DNA of 11,646 nucleotides from DAOPYE01 sp035352715 (GTDB lineage Bacteria; Acidobacteriota; Holophagae; Holophagales; Holophagaceae). Both the position numbers and the translations under genes were made by a program. The stretch is taken from positions 1 through 11,646 of the forward strand of contig DAOPYE010000077.1 in assembly GCA_035352715.1 (NCBI GenBank), given 5' to 3'. Of this stretch, positions 6,998-11,646 are shown piece by piece; position 1 is the stretch's first letter; every line of letters starts with the position of its first letter. The notes under the pieces were generated by a model that did not search any database, was not told the origin of the DNA, and worked only from the letters and a program-made list of their open reading frames with translations.

Positions 6998-9010
6998 TCA
7001 GAACGAGAAGTTCAGCGTCAGCGAGGCACGGCGGTCGGCCTCGGGCAGGAGCTGGGACTGGGTGTAGCGGAAACGCAGGGCGAGGATGGCCTGTCCACGG
7101 TGAAAGGCCTGATCCAGGAACGAACTGAGGTGGTACTGCAGGGCGGCGTCTGCATTGGTGCTGGTGATGGCATCCATGCCGCCGGATTCGGTTCGGTTGT
7201 AGCCGCCGTTCAAGGCCAGGATCAATCGTTTCTGGATCAGGGTGATTTCACTGTTCAGGAAGAGGCTCGCCACCTTGCTGTCCGCGCCCGTTCCATCCTC
7301 CTTGCTGCAGGAGTAGGAAACCGTCGGAGCGATCCGGAATCGCTCGGGAACCAGGAAGGAACCGCCCAGGATCGCCGTGGTGCTGCGCCCCGTGCTGGCA
7401 TAGGCGCCTGTGCCTTCGATGCGATCAAACTGGACATTGAATGTCAAAGCGCTATTCGGATTCATGGCCCAGTCGAATCCGGTGAAGATTCCCGAATGCT
7501 GACTGTTGGCGAATAGCACCTGGTAGCCGTCGGATTCGGCGGACGTCTGCTTGGCGTGGCTCAATCCGGCTTTTACGGTGAATCCTGGTCTCGCCATCCA
7601 CTGCGTTTCCATGTTCTGCGTATCGCTGGTGGCCTTCGTTTCCAGCGGGTTGCCATCGGGGTTGTTGCGCTCGGAAACGGCGCTGGCGTTGATCGCCCAG
7701 GAAGGGCTGAGGCTTACTGTGAAACCTCCATCCATGGCGCGGCGATCGCCTTCCGTTGTCGCGTAGCCCAGCGTTCCGAAGTCGCGTCCGACCTGCCGGT
7801 ACGAGGCTCGGGCGCTGTAGCTCGTATCGTTCCACGCACAGCCCAAGCGCCAGGCCTGGTCGTTCACTTTGCCGGTGGTGTCGTCCAGATCCTTGTCATA
7901 ACTGGAACGGGCGTATTCCCCATTGAGGTTCAGGCGGTGTTGCAGCAGGTCCGCTTCCATCGTCATGGCGCCCGTGCTGCCTTCGCGGCGCGTCATGAGG
8001 TTGGAGAAGCCCACGTTCACGCCCTGCGCGGGATCGTCGCGGCCGGTGAGGAAGACAAACTTCGTTTTCACCTGGCCTTCATGGAAGAGGTATCCCAGGG
8101 CACCGCCAAAGAGTTCCGTGCCCTTCTCGGGCCAGATCAGGCCCTTGAATTCGCCCAGTTGCTCGGTGCCGACGGCGAAGAGGTGGGCATAGAACGTGTG
8201 GTCATCGTATTTGTAGTCCATGCCCCGGCGACCTGATCCGCCCACCGTGAATTCGGATTCCTGCAGCGCCATGTCGCCGATCTGCGCCTGGTGATCGCGA
8301 AACGCCCAGATGCCGTGAAGTTCGCCCACGTTCCAGTGGGGCTGTCCATCGGCGACCTGGTTCTGGTAGGCCACGCGCGTGCTGAAGGCGAGGTGATGCT
8401 CGCCCGCTTCCACCTCATAGCCCAGGCCCACCTGACCGTTGGCGGAGAAGGTGCGCTCCGTGTCGAGCTTGTCGGAGCGATAGATCACCTGCTCCAGGCT
8501 GGCGTCCAGGTGGAAGGGCACCTTCTGGCGGATGGAGCTGGTCTTGCCGGGGGTCGCTGCGGACACTTCGGTGCTCAGCTCCAGATTAGAGATGGCCGTG
8601 GGCGCATCTTCGGGCAGGTAGGCCACGCCCTGGGTTCCCTTGAAGGCTAGGTAGTACTGGATCGCCCGGCCGCCGATCTCGTCGGATGGCAGTTCTGCCG
8701 CCCACTCGCCGCCCTCTCCCTTGGAACGCAGGGGCAGGCTGCAGAACTCATCCTCGCCCAGGGCGCGGTAGAAGACCATGGCCCACTGCAGGCCTGCCGC
8801 GGCTTTCAGGCTGAACCTTACGGGTTCTCCGGGCTTGGAGGGCGCACGCGCATCCAGAAGCGCCGGGCCTTGGCTCGGGCCTTGAGATGGGCCTTGAGTT
8901 GGGCCTTGAGGCGTCGGAGGCGCCTGGGCTGCGCGGATTCCTGTCGGTGCGAGCAGGGCGACCAGCGCAGGGACGAGGGCCGCAGGGGAGCATTGGGATG
9001 ACTTGGGCAT
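6998..9010 (-). CDS. Predicted outer-membrane beta-barrel protein with N-terminal Ig-like domain
   Basis: This 670-residue protein has a signal peptide (Lys3, hydrophobic 10-22, cleavage probably near Ala27-Ala28). A short Pro-Gln-Gly linker of four tetrapeptides (34-49) follows. Residues about 57-140 form a small beta domain with VFYR (79-82) and IQYYLAF (117-123), a pattern often seen in bacterial extracytoplasmic Ig-like domains. From about 165 on, alternating polar and aromatic/aliphatic residues with short turns run to the end, and the last residues are LTLNFSF: a terminal Phe is the usual signal for BAM-dependent outer-membrane insertion. A length of about 500 residues suits a barrel of 20 or more strands. 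AGAGG lies five bases before the ATG at 9010. First gene of the tight cluster with the two PKD genes. No plug domain, TonB box or POTRA domain was recognised, so I cannot say whether it is a porin, an export channel or an anchor for the PKD proteins. Confidence 0.88.
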   Translation of the reverse strand: MPKSSQCSPAALVPALVALLAPTGIRAAQAPPTPQGPTQGPSQGPSQGPALLDARAPSKPGEPVRFSLKAAAGLQWAMVFYRALGEDEFCSLPLRSKGEGGEWAAELPSDEIGGRAIQYYLAFKGTQGVAYLPEDAPTAISNLELSTEVSAATPGKTSSIRQKVPFHLDASLEQVIYRSDKLDTERTFSANGQVGLGYEVEAGEHHLAFSTRVAYQNQVADGQPHWNVGELHGIWAFRDHQAQIGDMALQESEFTVGGSGRRGMDYKYDDHTFYAHLFAVGTEQLGEFKGLIWPEKGTELFGGALGYLFHEGQVKTKFVFLTGRDDPAQGVNVGFSNLMTRREGSTGAMTMEADLLQHRLNLNGEYARSSYDKDLDDTTGKVNDQAWRLGCAWNDTSYSARASYRQVGRDFGTLGYATTEGDRRAMDGGFTVSLSPSWAINASAVSERNNPDGNPLETKATSDTQNMETQWMARPGFTVKAGLSHAKQTSAESDGYQVLFANSQHSGIFTGFDWAMNPNSALTFNVQFDRIEGTGAYASTGRSTTAILGGSFLVPERFRIAPTVSYSCSKEDGTGADSKVASLFLNSEITLIQKRLILALNGGYNRTESGGMDAITSTNADAALQYHLSSFLDQAFHRGQAILALRFRYTQSQLLPEADRRASLTLNFSF
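8865..8912 (-). repeat. Four tandem 12-base units after the barrel protein's signal peptide
   Basis: On the plus strand the unit GGGCCTTGAG plus two variable bases occurs four times, the first copy with TGGCTC and the last ending in GC. The coding strand gives PQGP, TQGP, SQGP, SQGP at residues 34-49, just after the predicted signal peptide. Any change in copy number keeps the reading frame and alters only the linker length. Confidence 0.85.
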
Positions 9011-9042
9011 GGGAACCTCTCATGCAGAAAAGGCAGAGCACA

Positions 9043-9064
9043 GCCTGGGCCGCAGGGCCCAGGC
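9043..9064 (-). other. Perfect 9-bp stem-loop between the lipoprotein genes and the barrel gene
   Basis: GCCTGGGCC at 9043-9051 pairs exactly with GGCCCAGGC at 9056-9064 around a four-base loop. It lies in the 138-base gap after the downstream lipoprotein gene and 33 bases before the barrel ATG. On the minus strand the nearest T run (TTTT) comes only about 11 bases after the stem, so it is not a standard intrinsic terminator. It could be a weak terminator, an attenuator, or a 5' mRNA hairpin. I see only a poor promoter candidate upstream (TATGAA at about 9071-9076). Confidence 0.45.
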
Positions 9065-9148
9065 CGGAATTTCATAGGGTGCTGTCCCATCCTCGAACAG
9101 GTGGTTTCGCGTAGGCCGACCGGTTCCGATCTTTCCCTTCAACCAGTC

Positions 9149-10219
9149 CTAATGCGTATCCACGCAGAGGGCGGACACGTTGCCATGGCTGGCGCCGCTG
9201 AGCAGGGGCAAGGTCGTGGGTGCGTTGTTCTTCCACAGCGTGGGGACATTGGTCAGCAGGGCACTTCCCGTGAGGTAAATATCCGATCCCGAGACGGCCA
9301 CGCCGGAGATGGACGCGCCGATATCGCTTTGCGTGCTGCCATCCCAGAAGAAGCCGTTGCAAGTATTGCCATCGCTTCCAATGGTGCCCGCTGCCAGCGT
9401 CTTGCCGCCCTGCACCCACAGCCCCTTGACTATGGAGATGGAAGGGGTTGAGAACAGCTTCTGTTCGCTTCCATCGGGCCTCCAGGTCACGATATCGACG
9501 CTTGAAGCCCCGGTTTGATAGGTAAAGCCACCCATCCTGATTTCCGAGCCCACGGTAATGATGCACGAGGCGCAGCTCAGATTGGCCGTTCCCAGCAGGG
9601 TGTCCTGACCGTTCTTCCAGTAGATGGCTTGGGCGTTGTCCATGCTGCCCTCTTTCGTGACCGCGCCCGAGACATAGACATCCTGTCCCACCAGTGCGAT
9701 GCCCGTGGCGATGGCGCTCTTCAGTGGCGTCATGGAAGTCACGTTCAGCTTGGTGCCGATTCCGTTCTTCCAGAGCTTGGCGCCCGTCGCATCGTCTCCC
9801 ACAACGTAGACATCGCCCGTGCTGGAGACGGCGATGGCGTTGGCCCGTCCACTGGCCGAGAGTGGAACAGGTGTGCCGTTCTTCCAGTAGAGGGCGGCGT
9901 TTGGGTTGTTGCCGAACTGGTTGCCCACGACATAGACATCGCCCTTGGAAACCGTGATGGCCGTGGCTCCGAATCCACCGCTGACGCCCGGATCGAGCTT
10001 CACGGGTCGGCCGTTCTTCCAATAGACGGCCGTGTTATCCATGCCGGTGCCCCACTGGTATCCCGCTACGTAGACATCGGTGACGGTGGTGGGTGTCGAA
10101 GGCGTGGCTGGTGTGGATACGGTCGCCTGGGGGGCAGAACCCGATCCGCCGCCGCAGGCCGAGAGCAGGGCGAATGCGGTGGCTGTGATCCATAAGGAAA
10201 TACGTCTGGATGGATGCAT
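9149..10219 (-). CDS. Lipoprotein with seven YWKNG-type repeats, predicted seven-bladed beta-propeller
   Basis: This is a 356-residue protein with a lipoprotein signal peptide: Arg5-Arg6, a hydrophobic core, and lipobox LLSAC with the acylated Cys at 22, then a Gly/Ser/Thr/Pro linker to 47. Seven repeats follow, starting near residues 48, 94, 136, 180, 226, 272 and 313. The consensus is D-V-Y-V-x-G, then 8-15 residues, Y-W-K-N-G, then A-x-A-I-x-V. Seven repeats of 40-46 residues in four predicted strands each fit a closed beta-propeller, a fold used for protein or ligand binding. The pattern recalls SBBP-type propeller repeats, but I cannot assign a family. Residues after the Cys are Gly-Gly-Gly, with no Asp at +2, consistent with outer-membrane sorting by proteobacterial rules. 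AAGGAG lies five bases before the start. It follows its paralogue by 75 bases with no obvious terminator, so the two may be cotranscribed. Function unknown. Confidence 0.92.
   Translation of the reverse strand: MHPSRRISLWITATAFALLSACGGGSGSAPQATVSTPATPSTPTTVTDVYVAGYQWGTGMDNTAVYWKNGRPVKLDPGVSGGFGATAITVSKGDVYVVGNQFGNNPNAALYWKNGTPVPLSASGRANAIAVSSTGDVYVVGDDATGAKLWKNGIGTKLNVTSMTPLKSAIATGIALVGQDVYVSGAVTKEGSMDNAQAIYWKNGQDTLLGTANLSCASCIITVGSEIRMGGFTYQTGASSVDIVTWRPDGSEQKLFSTPSISIVKGLWVQGGKTLAAGTIGSDGNTCNGFFWDGSTQSDIGASISGVAVSGSDIYLTGSALLTNVPTLWKNNAPTTLPLLSGASHGNVSALCVDTH
9152..10078 (-). repeat. Seven propeller-blade repeats in the downstream lipoprotein
   Basis: Seven in-frame units of about 41-46 codons. 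Units 1, 2 and 4 share YWKNG, and units 3 and 7 have LWKN. On the plus strand the turn recurs as the DNA string CCGTTCTTCCA, seen for example near 9611, 9767, 9871 and 10013, with the same element at 10519 and 11540 in the two other paralogues. Units 5 and 6 are diverged (TWRPDG, FFWDG). Confidence 0.88.
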
Positions 10220-10224
10220 GAAAA

Positions 10225-10230
10225 CTCCTT
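10225..10230 (-). promoter_or_regulatory. Ribosome binding site of the downstream lipoprotein gene
   Basis: AAGGAG on the minus strand ends five bases before the ATG at 10219 and supports that start. Confidence 0.75.
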
Positions 10231-10294
10231 GCGCTTCAGATGGGGCGCCCCTGGTCTGCCATGAGGCCGCGCCCTGGGTGCCGCTTGTGCCGCC

Positions 10295-11356
10295 TTAGCG
10301 GGGCACGACGCAGATGGCGTAGGCTTCGGAATCGCTCTTCGAGAGCTGCGTTTCGATGCCGTTTTTCCAGTAGATGGCGTTGCTGCTGCTGTTCGCACCC
10401 GAACCGCTGGTGTAGGCGCCTGTGGCGTAGATGACATCGCCCTGCTTGGTGCTGCGTATCGCCAGGCCACGGATGACGCCCTTGCGCGATGCATCCGACG
10501 TGGTGAAGAAAAGGCTGCCGTTCTTCCAGATGACGCCCTTATCGTCGGCATGGCCAGCGGCGTAGACATCGCCATTTGATACGGCCAGGGCATAGGCATC
10601 CAGGTTGCTCGCGCCGTTTGCGCTCAGGCTGGCGCTCTGCTGGTTCACCCAGCTCACGGCATTGTTTTTGCCATTGCCCAGCAGCTTGAAACCTGCGCAG
10701 ACCACGTCGCTGCCCTTCAATCCGATGCCGCGGACTTCGGTGTTGACGGTGCCGTCAGAGAGGTAAGGCATGGTGGCGCCGCTTTGCCAGACCGCAGCGA
10801 TCTCTTTTCCTGATCCATCGATGAAATATCCACCGGCGTAGACGGTGTTGCCCGATACGCTCACGGTATAGGCGCAGGATTCGGTGGCGCCGCTCAGCAA
10901 TAGGGGAACGCCATCGGTCCAGAGCACGGCCTGTTTCCCGTAATGACCAACGGTGTAGACCTTGCCATTGGCGGTCGCGGTGCCGTAGGCGAACGAAGCG
11001 GTTTTAGCGGGCACATTCGGATCGGGAGAGGGCAGCAATGTTGACGTTCCATTGATCCATTGGATGGCGTGGATCACGCCGTTTTGATCGCTGAATCCGG
11101 AGACGGCGACCTTGCCTTGGCTCACGGCGATGCCCGTGGCGATGCCGCTGCCAAGATGCGTCGCGTTGCCGTTGAACCAATACGTGGCCTGGGTGTCGCT
11201 GCCCACGACTTCCGCTCCCGCAACGTATACGTCCTCAGTGCTGGTGACCAGATTGGTGGAGGTGGTGTTCTTGTTATCATCCGTCGCGGACGAGCCGCCG
11301 CAGGCTGTTAGCAGAGCGAGGGCTGAGGCTGAGATGCAAAGGGTAAGGTGGCGCAT
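10295..11356 (-). CDS. Lipoprotein paralogue with seven propeller repeats
   Basis: This 353-residue protein has a short signal peptide ending in lipobox LLTAC (acylated Cys19), then a Ser/Thr/Asn-rich linker to 41. Seven repeats start near residues 42, 82, 132, 171, 217, 263 and 307. They carry the same plan as the downstream paralogue, with D/K-V-Y-x-x-G strands and W-K-N-G-like turns (W60, W100, W146, W190, W236, W277, W330), but the turns are more diverged; only the last has the full YWKNG. The C-terminus AYAICVVPR matches SALCVDTH in the paralogue and NAVCLYSH in the third copy upstream, so the terminal Cys is conserved. AAGGAG lies four bases before the ATG. Predicted lipid-anchored seven-bladed beta-propeller at the cell envelope. 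It arose by tandem duplication with its neighbours. No catalytic residues can be named, and the partner or ligand is unknown. Confidence 0.92.
   Translation of the reverse strand: MRHLTLCISASALALLTACGGSSATDDNKNTTSTNLVTSTEDVYVAGAEVVGSDTQATYWFNGNATHLGSGIATGIAVSQGKVAVSGFSDQNGVIHAIQWINGTSTLLPSPDPNVPAKTASFAYGTATANGKVYTVGHYGKQAVLWTDGVPLLLSGATESCAYTVSVSGNTVYAGGYFIDGSGKEIAAVWQSGATMPYLSDGTVNTEVRGIGLKGSDVVCAGFKLLGNGKNNAVSWVNQQSASLSANGASNLDAYALAVSNGDVYAAGHADDKGVIWKNGSLFFTTSDASRKGVIRGLAIRSTKQGDVIYATGAYTSGSGANSSSNAIYWKNGIETQLSKSDSEAYAICVVPR
10298..11233 (-). repeat. Seven propeller-blade repeats in the upstream lipoprotein
   Basis: Seven in-frame units of about 39-50 codons each. Each begins with a V-Y/V-x-x-G strand and carries a Trp-centred turn about 15-18 residues later. 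The last unit (starting at residue 307) is the most typical, with AIYWKNG. The units are well diverged at the DNA level, so they are old duplications rather than an unstable array. Confidence 0.85.
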
Positions 11357-11360
11357 GGCT

Positions 11361-11367
11361 CTCCTTT
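11361..11367 (-). promoter_or_regulatory. Ribosome binding site of the upstream lipoprotein gene
   Basis: AAAGGAG on the minus strand ends four bases before the ATG at 11356. It fixes the start that gives an intact lipoprotein signal peptide. Confidence 0.75.
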
Positions 11368-11410
11368 GGGATGCTGTCCGAGGAGCGTACGGCGATCCTG
11401 GCCTGGCCTA

Positions 11411-11442
11411 CGACCAGTTGCGCATTTCCGCTCGACCAGTTG
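11411..11442 (-). promoter_or_regulatory. Pair of 10-base direct repeats upstream of the lipoprotein genes
   Basis: CGACCAGTTG occurs at 11411-11420 and again at 11433-11442, 22 bases apart start to start, about two helical turns. Both lie in the 111-base gap between the third-copy remnant and the intact lipoprotein gene, 55-86 bases before its start codon. The spacing suits binding of a dimeric regulator on one face of the DNA. No clear -10/-35 pair was found, so this is only a candidate operator. Confidence 0.35.
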
Positions 11443-11467
11443 TGGTGCGACGTTCTTCTTCCTCTGC

Positions 11468-11646
11468 TCAGTGCGAGTACAGGCAGACGGCGTTGGCGAT
11501 GGCTGGGTTCTTTCCATCCGTAAGCGGTTTGGAAACGCCGTTCTTCCAGAGCAGGGCCTTTTTCCCGGAAGAGCCCACGGTGTAGATCTAAGGTTCTTCG
11601 CTGAAAGCTGTGGGTAAGGGTTTTCCGTGGATGCGGTTCCAGGTCC
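11468..11646 (-). pseudogene. C-terminal remnant of a third propeller-repeat lipoprotein, with in-frame TAG
   Basis: The frame ending at TGA (11468-11470) reads IYTVGSSGKKALLWKNG followed by a tail ending NAVCLYSH. This is a good match to the last blade and C-terminus of the two downstream lipoproteins. The codon directly before IYTVG is TAG (11588-11590), where the paralogues have Asp, Lys or Glu; AAG or GAG to TAG is a single base change. Upstream of the TAG the frame stays open to the window edge and reads a Trp-containing stretch (TWNRIHGKPLP...) that could be the preceding blade. Either this copy is a pseudogene, or its product ends at 11588 and lacks the last blade, or the TAG is read through. 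Only part of the gene is in the window, so its 5' state is unknown. Confidence 0.7.

Noticed and set aside
5961..7128. Several plus-strand open frames of 150-200 codons over the short PKD gene
   Set aside because: They are antisense to a gene with a clear signal peptide and PKD motifs, and their sequences are low-complexity Gly/Ala/Arg/His-rich.
9071..9100. Possible promoter TTCGAG ... TATGAA before the barrel gene
   Set aside because: The -35 is poor, the spacer is short (about 15 bases), and the sigma preferences of this organism are unknown.
9072..10022. Minus-strand open frame of 316 codons overlapping the downstream lipoprotein gene
   Set aside because: It lies in another frame of the same repeats, and its LEER-type repeats are the frame-shifted YWKNG codons. 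It has no signal peptide, while the overlapping frame has a lipobox and ribosome site.
10242..10251. GGGGCGCCCC palindrome between the two lipoprotein genes
   Set aside because: It is ten bases long with no loop or T run, expected by chance in GC-rich DNA, and not convincing as a terminator or operator.

Overview
The window is a GC-rich stretch in which every gene I can support lies on the minus strand. It encodes only exported proteins: two complete tandem paralogous lipoproteins and a remnant of a third, an outer-membrane beta-barrel protein, and two PKD-domain proteins, one of them very large. Lipoboxes and a barrel ending in Phe point to a Gram-negative (diderm) bacterium. The mix of PKD proteins, high GC and GGAG-type ribosome sites would suit an Acidobacteriota/Holophagae-like or deltaproteobacterial-type organism, but no housekeeping marker is present and this taxonomic guess is weak.

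Reading in the direction of transcription (from high to low coordinates): (i) 11468-11646 holds the last blade of a repeat protein, with an in-frame TAG just before that blade; (ii) 10295-11356 and 9149-10219 encode two lipoproteins, each built of seven repeats with a D-V-Y-V-x-G ... Y-W-K-N-G pattern, which predicts a seven-bladed beta-propeller; (iii) after a 138-base gap with a strong hairpin comes a three-gene cluster with gaps of 8 to 11 bases: a 670-residue outer-membrane barrel (6998-9010), a 403-residue secreted PKD protein (5775-6986), and a giant protein whose frame is open from 5766 to base 1 without a stop (at least 1922 residues, C-terminus outside the window).

The 403-residue protein and the first ~473 residues of the giant share one domain order: two PKD domains, an RWEDG / QAQW-x-x-DG beta module, and an IPT/TIG-like domain. 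They are tandem paralogues. The giant adds a fibronectin-like segment, Ser/Thr/Pro-rich linkers, a third PKD domain, a degenerate second copy of the W-x-V-D-G module and a long beta-rich C-terminal half. A run of nine C residues (coding strand) lies in one of its linkers, and gain or loss of one base would truncate the protein at about 860 to 880 residues, so it is a candidate phase-variation tract.

A plausible reading, by inference only, is a cell-surface apparatus: the barrel in the outer membrane, the short and giant PKD proteins as exported surface or fibre-like partners, and the propeller lipoproteins as nearby surface or periplasmic proteins. No tRNA, rRNA, CRISPR array, transposase or recombinase was seen. 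All gaps between genes are shorter than 300 bases.
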